From Desulfovibrio sp. UIB00 (GTDB lineage: Bacteria > Desulfobacterota > Desulfovibrionia > Desulfovibrionales > Desulfovibrionaceae): 64,000 nucleotides of DNA. Both the position numbers and the translations under genes were made by a program. The notes under the pieces were generated by a model. It saw only the letters and a program-made list of their open reading frames with translations, was not told the DNA's origin and did not search any database. Below, one piece after another: positions 41,815 through 50,798 of this stretch (the stretch's first letter is position 1; each line of letters opens with the position of its first letter). The DNA lies in assembly GCF_022508225.1 (NCBI RefSeq), contig NZ_JAETXJ010000003.1, positions 181,556 to 245,555 of the forward strand, in the 5' to 3' direction.

Positions 41815-43304
41815 CCTGTCACCACCTTCACGAAGGACATGACGGCATCGGGGTAAATGCCGATGAACACGGAAACGCCAGCCGCAATGAGGATGGGTAC
41901 CACCATGCTCAGCGGTGCTTCACGAATGCCCGTTTCTTCACCTTCCGGCCTTTTGCCGAAAAATGCCTTGTAGGTCACAGGCGCAAAATAGGCCACGTTC
42001 AAGAGCGTACTTGCCAGCAGCACCAGTAGTATGCCCATGGAATGCGTGGGCATTTCCATTGCGCCCACCAGCAGCTTCCACTTGGTCACAAACCCTGCCA
42101 CGGGCGGCGCGCCGATCATGGAAAGCGAGGCCACGGCAAAGGCAGCAAAGGTAAAGGGCATGGAGCGCCCAAGGCCGCTCATCTCAGAAATGCACTTTTT
42201 GTGCGTTGCCACATAGATCGCGCCCGCGCAGAAAAAGAGCGTTATCTTTGAGAATGCGTGGTTGGCGATATGCACTATGCCGCCCTGTATGCCGTCTACG
42301 GTCAGGAGCGCCACGCCAAGCACGATGTAGGAGAGCTGGCTCACCGTTGAGTAGGCCAGCCGTGCCTTGAGGTTGTCCTTGGTCAAGGCAATGATGGAAG
42401 CCGCAAGAATGGTGAACGAAACAAAGTAGGCCGTGGGCACGCCAAGGTTCAGGCTTTTCATCAAATCAGTGCCAAACACAAAGAGCATGACGCGCGTGGT
42501 GCAGAACACGCCTACCTTGACCACCGCCACCGCATGCAACAAGGCCGAAACAGGCGTGGGAGCAACCATTGCGCCCGGCAGCCAGTGGTGGAAGGGCATG
42601 ATGCCGTTCTTGGCAAAACCCAGGATGCAGCAAACGTACAGCACGGTTGCCAGCGCATCGCTGGCCCCGGCGGACAAGATGCCCGTGTGGCTGTTGTGGG
42701 CAAAATCCAGATTGCCCGTGAGCACGTAAATGACAATCATGGCTGGCAGCACCAGCCCTTTTGCAGTGGTGGTCAGGTACACAATATACTTGCGCGCGCC
42801 GTCATAACCCTCGGCATCCTGATGGTGGGCCACAAGCGGATAGGTGCACACGCTCACCACCTCATAGAACAGGTAGAGCGTAAACAGGTTGTCGGCAAAG
42901 GCCACGCCCATGGCCCCAAAAAGCGTCAGGGCAAAACAGGCGCTGAAGCGCGTCTGGGCATGCTCGTTCAATCCGCGCATGTACCCTGCCGCGTAAAAAA
43001 CGGTGATAATCCACAAAAATGAGCCAACCAGCGCAAATACCATGGAAAAAGCATCCGCCCGAAAACTTACCGAAAGCCCCGGCAGGATGGGAAAAAGCGT
43101 AAGGTGCAGCGTGTGCCCCTGCCCCATGGGCGCAGGGGCAACATCGCCGATCATGGAGGCGATGATGCAGAACATGACCACCGCCGTTACAAACGAAACT
43201 GTTTCGCGAACGTTGGGCCGACGCCCCGTCAGCATTATCAGGCATGCGCCGATCAACGCTGTAAGTATGGCGGCCAGGGGTCTGACGGATTCAACAATAT
43301 CCAT
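41811..43304 (-). CDS. Extra antiporter-like subunit (MrpD-like) of the Complex I operon
   Basis: This 497-residue membrane protein has about 14 helices and the antiporter landmarks: the Glu in LYLFYEVVSVCTYPLV, NGIMPFHHWLPGAMVAPTPV, LTKDNLKARLAYSTVSQLSY and HIANHAFSKITLFFCAGAIY. It is close to monovalent cation/proton antiporter subunit D. With NuoL, NuoM and NuoN this makes four antiporter-like subunits. It follows nuoK by 12 bases. Confidence 0.88.
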   Translation of the reverse strand: MDIVESVRPLAAILTALIGACLIMLTGRRPNVRETVSFVTAVVMFCIIASMIGDVAPAPMGQGHTLHLTLFPILPGLSVSFRADAFSMVFALVGSFLWIITVFYAAGYMRGLNEHAQTRFSACFALTLFGAMGVAFADNLFTLYLFYEVVSVCTYPLVAHHQDAEGYDGARKYIVYLTTTAKGLVLPAMIVIYVLTGNLDFAHNSHTGILSAGASDALATVLYVCCILGFAKNGIMPFHHWLPGAMVAPTPVSALLHAVAVVKVGVFCTTRVMLFVFGTDLMKSLNLGVPTAYFVSFTILAASIIALTKDNLKARLAYSTVSQLSYIVLGVALLTVDGIQGGIVHIANHAFSKITLFFCAGAIYVATHKKCISEMSGLGRSMPFTFAAFAVASLSMIGAPPVAGFVTKWKLLVGAMEMPTHSMGILLVLLASTLLNVAYFAPVTYKAFFGKRPEGEETGIREAPLSMVVPILIAAGVSVFIGIYPDAVMSFVKVVTG

Positions 43305-43316
43305 ATGCTGTTCCCC

Positions 43317-43646
43317 TTAACCTTTGAGGTCCGACGGAGCGTCCGTTTCAACCGATCTGTACAGCCGGTACACCGCAATGATGATGGAAAGCACAATGAC
43401 CGCTTCCGCCGCTGCAATGGCCATGACAAACAGGGCCGCGATCTGCCCGGTTGCCGTGTCTGGCGCGCAAAACCGCCCAAAAGCCATAAAGTTGACCGAT
43501 GCCCCGCAGAGGATAAGCTCGGACGCAATGAGCATGCCTATGAACGTGCGCCTCATTGCCATGCCAAACAGCCCCAGGCCGAACAAGGCCGCGCCGATGA
43601 CCAGATAAGTTTCAAGAGACTGACTCAAGCTGGCGTAGTGCATCAC
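43317..43646 (-). CDS. nuoK: Complex I subunit NuoK
   Basis: This 109-residue subunit has three helices. LIASELILCGASVNFMAF contains the conserved membrane Glu, and a second Glu is in VMAIAAAEAVIVLSIIIAVY. It overlaps nuoJ by ATGA. The C-terminus is slightly longer than in E. coli (YRSVETDAPSDLKG). Confidence 0.95.
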   Translation of the reverse strand: MMHYASLSQSLETYLVIGAALFGLGLFGMAMRRTFIGMLIASELILCGASVNFMAFGRFCAPDTATGQIAALFVMAIAAAEAVIVLSIIIAVYRLYRSVETDAPSDLKG

Positions 43647-44167
43647 TTGTCCCTCCCGTGGCGGGCCAGTGCGAGCGCCCCCACCATGGCTACCACCAGA
43701 ACCACGGAAATAAGTTCAAAGCTCATGGAATACGTGCTCAGCAAGGCCTGCCCGATGCGCTCGATGGTTCCTTCCATCTGGGCCGGGGGCGTCTCCGGCC
43801 AGGGAGCCACGATGGATTGCACCACAAGCGCCGCTGTGATGGCGCAACTGGCCGCAGCGCCAAGAAACATGCTCAGTTTGTGGCGGCGCGGGGCGCGGTT
43901 TGCGTCCGATGTCTCAGCCAGCATGATGGCGAATGTAATGGTGACGCACAGCGCGCCCACATACACAAGCATCTGCATAAAGGCCACAAAGGGGCTGGAA
44001 AGGTAGTAATAAAGCCCCGCCACGCCAGTGAAGCACAGGGCAAGCCCGGCCACGCGGCGTATGAGCGTGCGCGCCGAAACAGCCAGCACCGCGCCGCAAA
44101 ATGTCACCAGCACAAAGAACCAGAAAATGCCCTCGGCCAGCGTTTGCATAGTTTCATGACTGGACAT
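43643..44167 (-). CDS. nuoJ: Complex I subunit NuoJ
   Basis: This 174-residue membrane subunit has five helices. ALCFTGVAGLYYYLSSPFVA and MLVYVGALCVTITFAIMLAE match the conserved part of the family, including the pi-bulge region in helix 3. The start overlaps nuoI (TGATG) and the end overlaps nuoK. Confidence 0.92.
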   Translation of the reverse strand: MSSHETMQTLAEGIFWFFVLVTFCGAVLAVSARTLIRRVAGLALCFTGVAGLYYYLSSPFVAFMQMLVYVGALCVTITFAIMLAETSDANRAPRRHKLSMFLGAAASCAITAALVVQSIVAPWPETPPAQMEGTIERIGQALLSTYSMSFELISVVLVVAMVGALALARHGRDK

Positions 44168-44607
44168 CAGGGACGCTCCTTGAGCCGCCGTACAAGGTCA
44201 AAGTGGTACTCCGCCTCGTCAAATCCGGCCAGATTGTAGTCATGAGAGAACGTCAGCGCGTCTGTGGGGCACGATTCCACGCACATGCCGCACAGGCTGC
44301 ACTTGGTAAAATTCAGTTTGTAGCTCGCGAGAGTCTTTTTCTTGGCCCCATCCAGCCTTTCGCCCGCAAGCTCTATGCAGCCCGAGGGGCAGGCCTTCTG
44401 GCACGATCCGCACACAATGCACCTGTCCGTGCCGGTTTCCGGGTCGTACACAAGGTCGATATGGCCCCTGTAGCGCGGTGTTATGGGCAGCACCTCGCGC
44501 GGGTACGACTTTGTAACCACCGGCTTGAAAAAATAACGAAGCGTTATGCCCATGCCCACAAAGAGGCTCCACCCGCCTGAAAAGATATTTTTAAAATATG
44601 CGTTCAT
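44167..44607 (-). CDS. nuoI: Complex I subunit NuoI (2x 4Fe-4S)
   Basis: This 146-residue ferredoxin-like subunit relays electrons toward NuoB. It carries CIVCGSCQKACP and CSLCGMCVESCP. The amphipathic N-terminus (MNAYFKNIFSGGWSLFVGMG) binds the membrane. The frame runs to 44658 inside nuoH, but the ATG at 44607 directly follows the nuoH stop and gives the normal protein. Confidence 0.95.
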   Translation of the reverse strand: MNAYFKNIFSGGWSLFVGMGITLRYFFKPVVTKSYPREVLPITPRYRGHIDLVYDPETGTDRCIVCGSCQKACPSGCIELAGERLDGAKKKTLASYKLNFTKCSLCGMCVESCPTDALTFSHDYNLAGFDEAEYHFDLVRRLKERP

Positions 44608-44608
44608 A

Positions 44609-45601
44609 CTACAGCACCTTGAGCAACGCGCTGGTAATGATGAGGTTGACGAGCGCAATGGGGATAAGCACCTTCCACGAGAGGTTCAGCAGGCCGTAGA
44701 AGGTCGTGCGCGGAAATGTCCAGCGCACCCAGATAACGGTAAAAATGACCCCGTAAAGCTTGATGGCGAACCAGTGCGCCCCGGGCCAAAGCCCCAGCGG
44801 GCAATCCCACCCGCCAAGAAACAGCAGGGTCAGCAGACTGGCGCCAACCACAACGTTGGCGTACTCGCCCATAAAGTACACGCCAAAACCCATGCCTGAA
44901 TATTCCGTAAAAGCGCCTGCGATCAGCTCGCTTTCTGCCTCGGCCATGTCAAAGGGGGCGCGGTTTGTCTCCGCCAGCATGCAGATGAAAAAGATGATGA
45001 ACGAAACCGGCATGAGCGGGCTTGCAGAAAGGCGAAGCACGTTCCAGTGCCAGAACCCGCCCGATTGCGTGGCAACGGTTTCGCTGAGGTTGAGGGTGCC
45101 CGTGACCATCACAAGGCTCACCACAACCAGGAGCATGGGGATTTCGTAGGCCACGTTTTGCGAGACAACGCGCGCGGCGGAGATAACCGCGTACTTGTTG
45201 CGCGAGCCCCACGCCCCGAGCAGGAGACCCAGCACGTTTACCGAGGCAAAGGCGTAGATGGCCAACAGCCCAAGGTTAAGGTTACGCGCCACAAGGCCTT
45301 CGGTGTAGGGAATAGTCACAAAACTCATGAAGGCCGGGGTCATGACCAGCACAGGCCCAAGGCAGAACAGCACCCCGTCCGCATCCTTGGGAATGAACAC
45401 CTGTTTGGTCATGAGCTTGAAGCCGTCCGCCAGCGGCTGCAACAGGCCGTAGGGGCCAACTTCCTTGGGCCCGATGCGCCGCTGTATGTGCCCTGCCACC
45501 TTGCGCTCAACCCATACCAGATAGGCCGCGTTAAGCGCCACAAAGACAAGGAATCCTACAAGATACCCCAGAAGACGCAGCATTTCGGAATAAAACGTCA
45601 T
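44609..45601 (-). CDS. nuoH: Complex I subunit NuoH
   Basis: This 330-residue membrane subunit lines the quinone tunnel. VWVERKVAGHIQRRIGPKEV, ADGFKLMTKQVFIP, ETNRAPFDMAEAESELIAGA and TEYSGMGFGVYFMGEYANV are hallmark motifs with the conserved acidic residues in loops. It follows nuoD by 11 bases. Confidence 0.96.
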   Translation of the reverse strand: MTFYSEMLRLLGYLVGFLVFVALNAAYLVWVERKVAGHIQRRIGPKEVGPYGLLQPLADGFKLMTKQVFIPKDADGVLFCLGPVLVMTPAFMSFVTIPYTEGLVARNLNLGLLAIYAFASVNVLGLLLGAWGSRNKYAVISAARVVSQNVAYEIPMLLVVVSLVMVTGTLNLSETVATQSGGFWHWNVLRLSASPLMPVSFIIFFICMLAETNRAPFDMAEAESELIAGAFTEYSGMGFGVYFMGEYANVVVGASLLTLLFLGGWDCPLGLWPGAHWFAIKLYGVIFTVIWVRWTFPRTTFYGLLNLSWKVLIPIALVNLIITSALLKVL

Positions 45602-45612
45602 GGCTGTGTTCC

Positions 45613-46731
45613 TTAGCGGTCAATATCCGGAATCACCAGGTCAAGGCTGCCGAGCAGCGCCAGGGCATCAGGCAGCAGCATTCCCCTACCCGCCTCGCCA
45701 AAAACAAGCAGGTTTGAAAAACAGGGGGTGCGCCACTTGAGCCGCCAGGGGGTGCCGCTGCCATCGCTGACGGCGCGGATGCCCAGAAGACCGCGCGCCG
45801 TTTCCACAGCGTGGTAATAGTCGCCCTTGGGCGGTTTGATAGTTTTGGGAACCTTGGCCGCCATAACCGGCCCTTTGGGCAGATAGTCGAGGGCCTGCTC
45901 AAGAATGCGCAGGCTCTGCTCAATCTCGTCCATGCGCACCTTGTAGCGGGCCATGGAATCACCCTCGGAGTACACGGGCACGTCAAAAGTAAAGCGGTCA
46001 TAAACGCCGTATGGCTCGTGCTTGCGCACGTCATAGGCAATGCCAGCACCGCGTGCCACAGGCCCTGTTGCGCCGTATTTGCGGCACATCTCTGCAGGCA
46101 CAAAACCCACATCCACAAGGCGCTGCTGGATAATGAGGTTTTTGGAAACGAGGGAATGGTACATGGGCAGGCGCTTGCGCATACGTGCGATAAAGGCCCG
46201 CGTGCCTCTTACAAAGGCATCGTCAACATCGTTGTACACGCCGCCAAAACGGAAGTAGCAGTATGTGAGCCGCGACCCGGTAACGGATTCCAGTAGATCA
46301 AGGATCTGCTCGCGGTCGTCAAAAGCGTACAAAAGCGGCGAGAACCCGCCAAGGTCAAGCACAAAAGCTCCAAACCAGAGCAGATGGCTTGAAATGCGGT
46401 TCAGCTCGTTGGTGATGACGCGGATGAACTCCGCGCGTTCCGGCACTTCAATGGAAGCAGCGCGCTCGACCAGGCAGGCATAGCCGTGGTTGTAGGCCAA
46501 GGCATGCAGGTAATCCATGCGGCCCGTATTGGGCATAAACTGCGCCCAGGTGCGGTTTTCGGCCATTTTTTCGTGCATGCGGTGGATGTAGCCAAGCACA
46601 GGCTCGGCCTCCACTATATACTCGCCGTCCATGACCATCTTGACGCGCAAAACGCCGTGCGTAGCCGGATGCTGCGGGCCAAGGTTCAGAACAAACCGCT
46701 CGTCTGTGGGACTTTGGGCAAGATAGTTCAT
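45613..46731 (-). CDS. nuoD: Complex I subunit NuoD
   Basis: This 372-residue subunit is the homologue of the hydrogenase large subunit and forms the quinone site with NuoB and NuoH. LNLGPQHPATHGVLRV and EPVLGYIHRMHEKMAENRTW mark the N-terminus, and DRFTFDVPVYSEGDSMARY is near residue 270. It lacks the nickel-binding cysteines, as expected. The open frame extends to 46923, but the ATG at 46731 overlaps the nuoC stop by four bases. Confidence 0.96.
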   Translation of the reverse strand: MNYLAQSPTDERFVLNLGPQHPATHGVLRVKMVMDGEYIVEAEPVLGYIHRMHEKMAENRTWAQFMPNTGRMDYLHALAYNHGYACLVERAASIEVPERAEFIRVITNELNRISSHLLWFGAFVLDLGGFSPLLYAFDDREQILDLLESVTGSRLTYCYFRFGGVYNDVDDAFVRGTRAFIARMRKRLPMYHSLVSKNLIIQQRLVDVGFVPAEMCRKYGATGPVARGAGIAYDVRKHEPYGVYDRFTFDVPVYSEGDSMARYKVRMDEIEQSLRILEQALDYLPKGPVMAAKVPKTIKPPKGDYYHAVETARGLLGIRAVSDGSGTPWRLKWRTPCFSNLLVFGEAGRGMLLPDALALLGSLDLVIPDIDR

Positions 46732-47306
46732 GCGCTGTAGTCCTTGAGCAAGGGGTGGTATTCCGCGTCTTCGGGCAACAACAGGGGGATGAGATAGGGA
46801 TGCCCGATAAAGACGATGCCAAAGAACTCGTGAACCTCGCGCTCGTGCCAGTGGGCTATGGGATAAATCTCGGCGATGGTGTGGATCTGCGGGTTGGAGC
46901 GCGGCGTGCGCACCCGCAGGCATACCCGGTGGCGGGTGGCATAGAGGTTGAAGTCGTACACCACTTCAAGTTCGTCTTCCTGCGGTATGGGATTCTGCGC
47001 AGGGGTTTCAGGTGGGGCGGCCTCGCTGGCATCCGGCGCGTCCTCTGCATTGGCAGCGGCGGCTTCGGCTGCCTTTTTGGCCTTGGCTTCGGCCTCCTTG
47101 CGCAGGGCTTCGCATTCGCCAAACCAGTCTACCCCGGTCATACCTTCAATAAAGTACCCCGCCCCATCCATGATGCCCACTGCGGCAAGCAGGGAGCTTT
47201 CCGGCAGCGCCACATCAAGATCATAGCCTACAGCGGCATGATCTGCGGCGCGGACTCTGGCTCCGGGCAGGGCCGCCAACTGTGCGCCAAGGGTTTCTGC
47301 GTTCAT
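46728..47306 (-). CDS. nuoC: Complex I subunit NuoC, with a charged insertion
   Basis: The 192-residue protein has the normal C-terminal signature [19 protein letters not shown]. Residues about 66-112 form an insertion almost only of Ala, Glu, Lys, Asp and Pro ([20 protein letters not shown] and following), unlike ordinary NuoC. This segment should be a helix or flexible linker exposed on the cytoplasmic arm. The gene overlaps nuoB and nuoD by four bases each. Confidence 0.9.
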   Translation of the reverse strand: MNAETLGAQLAALPGARVRAADHAAVGYDLDVALPESSLLAAVGIMDGAGYFIEGMTGVDWFGECEALRKEAEAKAKKAAEAAAANAEDAPDASEAAPPETPAQNPIPQEDELEVVYDFNLYATRHRVCLRVRTPRSNPQIHTIAEIYPIAHWHEREVHEFFGIVFIGHPYLIPLLLPEDAEYHPLLKDYSA

Positions 47307-47980
47307 GACGTATGCCCTCCTGCTTCCTTGCCCGCCTTGTCATCCCCGGAGGCCCCCTCAGAGGTTCCCCCAGAAGCACCCACGGGGGCACCCCCATCAC
47401 CCGCAGCATCCTCGGCAGGTGGCGGGGGCGTTTGCGCCTCCGTCTGCATTCTGGCCGCCTGCGCCGCCGCAGGGCCGGGAAGCCCGGGGGGTGTTACCAC
47501 GGGCCAGCGCCGGGTGCCTGTGAGTTTTTCTTCCAGCTTCAAGATGCCTTCAATCAGGGCCTCCGGCCTTGGCGGGCAACCGGGAATGAACACATCAACA
47601 GGAAAAAGCTTGCCCACGCCTTCCACTACGCCGTACTGCCCTTCGTACACAAAAGGCCCGCCGGAAATGGCGCAATTGCCCATGGCAATGACCCACTTTG
47701 GCTCGGGCATCTGGTCGTAGAGAATCTGCACAGCCGGGGCCATCTTCTTATTGATGGTGCCGGAAACGATCATCACATCGCTCTGCCGGGGCGACGGCCT
47801 GAAGACCTCGGCCCCAAAGCGCGCCAGATCAAAGCGGGACGCGCCGGTGGCCATCATTTCAATGGCGCAGCAGGCAAGGCCGAATGTCATGGGCCAGAGC
47901 GAATTGGCCCGGCACATGTCCAGCAGTGAATCCAGCCGCGAAAAGTGGACTACCGATCCGAATATATTTTCCGTTGCCAC
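47303..47980 (-). CDS. nuoB: Complex I subunit NuoB, with a Pro/Ala/Gly tail
   Basis: This 225-residue subunit binds the N2 cluster: GLACCAIE holds the adjacent pair, [10 protein letters not shown] the third cysteine and [14 protein letters not shown] the fourth. After about residue 165 the protein continues with about 60 residues rich in Pro, Ala, Gly and Glu, far past the normal end. The GTG at 47980 has GGGAG upstream; a GTG at 48001 is in the same frame. It overlaps the end of nuoA. Confidence 0.92.
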   Translation of the reverse strand: MATENIFGSVVHFSRLDSLLDMCRANSLWPMTFGLACCAIEMMATGASRFDLARFGAEVFRPSPRQSDVMIVSGTINKKMAPAVQILYDQMPEPKWVIAMGNCAISGGPFVYEGQYGVVEGVGKLFPVDVFIPGCPPRPEALIEGILKLEEKLTGTRRWPVVTPPGLPGPAAAQAARMQTEAQTPPPPAEDAAGDGGAPVGASGGTSEGASGDDKAGKEAGGHTS

Positions 47981-48360
47981 TGGAACACTCCCTTTTTCCA
48001 CGCGTACAGAATGACAAGGGACAAAATGCCCACGAACAGAAAAACTTCCGTGAACGTCAGGAAATCACTGATGGGAGAAGCCTTGTTGTAGATAACCGCA
48101 ACAGGGAAGAGAAAGAGAATATCAACCGCAAAGGCGAGGAACAGCAGCGAGTACATGTAATATACCGCGCCGAATTTAATCCACGCATCGCCGATGGGGT
48201 CAATGCCGCACTCAACAATCTGGCGGGTTTTGCCCACAGTGTTGCGCGTAAGGCGAGGGGCAAGAAAAAAAACTATTACAAATGGCCCAAGAGCAAAGCT
48301 CATACCGCCAAGGCAGAATGCCATTATGTAGACAATGTCAACAAGTTCGCTGCTAGACAT
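47950..48360 (-). CDS. nuoA: Complex I subunit NuoA, first gene of the nuo operon
   Basis: This 136-residue membrane protein has three helices. [20 protein letters not shown] and [20 protein letters not shown] are conserved, the latter with the membrane Asp. The ATG has AAGGA eight bases upstream. The promoter should lie in the AT-rich stretch before it. Confidence 0.94.
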   Translation of the reverse strand: MSSSELVDIVYIMAFCLGGMSFALGPFVIVFFLAPRLTRNTVGKTRQIVECGIDPIGDAWIKFGAVYYMYSLLFLAFAVDILFLFPVAVIYNKASPISDFLTFTEVFLFVGILSLVILYAWKKGVFQWQRKIYSDR

Positions 48361-48902
48361 AAATTTTTCCTTGTAATAGGAATAAAATTTACGAAAAGAT
48401 ATACTTGATCAATCCACAAACAATTAAAACAACAGTTGTTTGTGAATTTATAAATTAAGTTAAATACTACTCCCCCAGAAACTTTGTGTCAATAATTGTT
48501 AAAAAAAATACATGCTTCTGTTCAAAAATGTACAATTAAAGGAATTTTTTGTTCAATCATATTAGCATATTAATCATTTATCCGAAATTGCGTGCGATCA
48601 CAAAAAGTGAAAAAAACAATTTTATTTTCAGTCCTGGTGATAACCAGATCAAAAGCAGCGCTTAAACAGCCTGAAGTTATTTACTATTTTAGTTTTGTGC
48701 TATTTTTTTAAAAAAAGTATTACTAAATTTCATAAGAATGACCGTTTGGTACACAGGTTTGAATGGCGACCAGGGCATTGCGGCAGCTCCAAATGTGCTT
48801 TGCGGGGAGGGGGACACGCGATGGCTTGCGACTGTGGGCAACTGAGAAACCGGGGCTCCCGTGCAGATAAAAAATATCCTCAGCTCTAGCGAGGGCTACA
48901 TA
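48361..48902. other. AT-rich region upstream of nuoA with a GC-rich island
   Basis: About 540 bases lack a convincing gene. The part nearest nuoA (48361-48740) is very AT-rich. It holds a 9-bp inverted repeat, CACAAACAA at 48415-48423 and TTGTTTGTG at 48436-48444. A sharply GC-richer block at about 48755-48880 sits inside this context. The only open frame there (48695-48889, 64 residues) shows no protein-like features. The block may be a structured RNA on either strand. Confidence 0.4.
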
Positions 48903-48937
48903 TAAAAAAGGCGCATTAGAGTAACTCCAATGCGCCT
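48903..48937 (-). terminator. Terminator of hydG
   Basis: Nine-bp arms at 48909-48917 and 48929-48937 with an 11-base loop. On the minus strand six T follow directly. It ends the transcript of hydG, whose stop is at 48980. Confidence 0.8.
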
Positions 48938-48979
48938 AATTCTTTTATCTTCCAGGAAAAACCTTCAGAAAAACTTACC

Positions 48980-50398
48980 TCAAAATCGAAAGTCCCTCTG
49001 GCCTTTTTCAATGGCGGCAAGGTATTCCACAGCCTTGTTGCGCACTTTGTCGCTGGGAATTTTTTTCAGTTCCTGCTCTATCATGGCAAGGCCCATCTGC
49101 CGTGTTTGCGGCGAGGCGTAGTCCTGCAAGTATTCTTTGAGAGTCAGCAGCGCGTTGGGGTGACAGCAGTTCAAAATCTGCTGGCTCTTGCACAGGGCCA
49201 TAAAGCGGTCGCCGGTGCGGCCCTCGCGGTAACAGGCCGTGCAAAAACTCGGCACATGCCCCTGCTCCATGAGCCAGCGCACCACCTCGTCCAGCGTGCG
49301 GCGGTCGCTCACATCAAACTGCGCGGAATTGTCTTCTTCCGGCTCCGGCTCATAGTACCCGCCAACGCTGGTGCGTGAACCTCCGCTGATCTGCGAAATG
49401 CCCAGCGGCAGCACCTTTTCACGCACAGCCTTGCTCTCGCGCGTGGAAACAATCATGCCCGTGTACGGCACGGACACGCGGATACAGGCGCAGATTCGGG
49501 CAAAAGTATCGTCGCTGATGCCGTTGTCGAACACATCGGGGTTGATGTCGTCAGCGCGGCGAATGCGCGGAACGCTGATGGTGTGCGGGCCAACGCCGTG
49601 CACTGCTTCAAGGTGCTCTGCGTGCATGAGCAGGGCCGCAAACTCGTAGCGATAGCCCTCAAGGCCAAAAAGGACCCCCAGGCCCACATCGTCAATGCCG
49701 CCCTGCATGGCACGGTCCATGGCCTCGGTATGCCAGGCGTAGTCGTGCTTGGGCCCTGCGGGGTGCAGCTTTTCGTAACTCTGCTTGTGGTAGGTTTCCT
49801 GAAACAGAATATAGGTGCCGATGCCTGCATCCTTGAGCATTGCGTATTCTTCCACCGTGGTTGCCGCGATGTTCACGTTCACCCGGCGGATGGCCCCGTT
49901 CTTATGCTTGATGCTGTAAATAGTCTTGATGCACTCAAGTATGTACTCAATGGGGTTCATGGTGGGGTGTTCACCCGCCTCAAGCGCAAGGCGTTTGTGC
50001 CCCATATCCTGCAAGGCCACGACCTCGCGGGCCACTTCTTCCTGAGTAAGTTTTTTGCGGGCGATATTTTTGTTCTGCGAGTGATATGGGCAGTACACGC
50101 AGCTGTTGATGCAGTGGTTTGAGAGATACAGCGGCGCAAACATGACAATGCGGTTGCCATAAAAGTCGTGTTTGATCTGGTTGGCAAGCCTGTACACCGG
50201 CTCCACTTTCTCCGGCAGCTCGCAGGCAAGCAAAACCGAGGCCTCGCGATGGGTCAGGCCTTTTTTTTGTGCAGCCTTGGCAATGATGGTGTCAATAAGC
50301 TCTGCATCGCGCGCGTGCTCGGTTGCATAACTCAAGGTATCGAGCACTTCACTGTGGTCAATAAATTCATCTGCGCGCAACGACTGGGGATTGTACAT
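48980..50398 (-). CDS. hydG: [FeFe]-hydrogenase maturase HydG
   Basis: This 472-residue radical SAM enzyme cleaves tyrosine to make the CO and CN ligands of the H-cluster. The SAM cluster motif is CINSCVYC near residue 97. The C-terminal cluster that binds the dangler iron is in FCTACYREGRTGDRF with a later CHPNAL cysteine. The length matches known HydG. The frame extends to 50542, but the ATG at 50398 has GGAGG seven bases upstream. It lies 400 bases downstream of hydB and has its own terminator. Confidence 0.96.
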   Translation of the reverse strand: MYNPQSLRADEFIDHSEVLDTLSYATEHARDAELIDTIIAKAAQKKGLTHREASVLLACELPEKVEPVYRLANQIKHDFYGNRIVMFAPLYLSNHCINSCVYCPYHSQNKNIARKKLTQEEVAREVVALQDMGHKRLALEAGEHPTMNPIEYILECIKTIYSIKHKNGAIRRVNVNIAATTVEEYAMLKDAGIGTYILFQETYHKQSYEKLHPAGPKHDYAWHTEAMDRAMQGGIDDVGLGVLFGLEGYRYEFAALLMHAEHLEAVHGVGPHTISVPRIRRADDINPDVFDNGISDDTFARICACIRVSVPYTGMIVSTRESKAVREKVLPLGISQISGGSRTSVGGYYEPEPEEDNSAQFDVSDRRTLDEVVRWLMEQGHVPSFCTACYREGRTGDRFMALCKSQQILNCCHPNALLTLKEYLQDYASPQTRQMGLAMIEQELKKIPSDKVRNKAVEYLAAIEKGQRDFRF

Positions 50399-50798
50399 AA
50401 AAAAACCTCCGGCAAGACCCATATTCTCAGGCGGTGCGGGCGGGTGACCAGCCATATTGGCATAGAGAACTCGACAGGCAGACTGTGAAAAAACATCCCG
50501 TGGGAATTGCTTTTTCGCAAAAAGAGAAAATACAGGCTGCAAACTTGACGTTTTTGCTGGCGGCAGGCTCCGCCACTGGATATCTCACCGAAATCAAAAA
50601 ATTATTTATAGGGCTGTGCACTACGTATGCGAACAGCCCGTGTGCGCTGTGTGCGCTGCCGCGGGCTGCCAGATGACCTGAATAAATGGCCAGGGACAGC
50701 CCAGCATTCAAACTGGCCGACACGGGGGGCAATACCGTGTCGGCCGTGGGTCTGGCCCGAGGGGTCTTGGGGTCCCTCAGGTGGAAAAGGCCGTGGCT
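50399..50798. other. Gap between hydB and hydG with several hairpins
   Basis: No gene is seen in these 400 bases. There is a perfect 11-bp inverted repeat at 50715-50725 and 50735-50745 with a 9-base loop but no T run. A second hairpin pairs 50611-50617 with 50633-50639 and is followed on the minus strand by an A/T-rich tail, a possible hydAB terminator. The region nearest hydG (50430-50600) is less GC-rich and probably holds the hydG promoter. Confidence 0.45.

Noticed and set aside
46732..46923. N-terminal extension of NuoD
   Set aside because: It overlaps nuoC in another frame, and the ATGA coupling at 46728-46731 gives the normal NuoD start.
48695..48889. 64-codon open frame upstream of nuoA as a gene
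   Set aside because: No ribosome-binding site, no domain, odd composition (many Cys, Gly, Arg from a GC-rich block); more likely noncoding.
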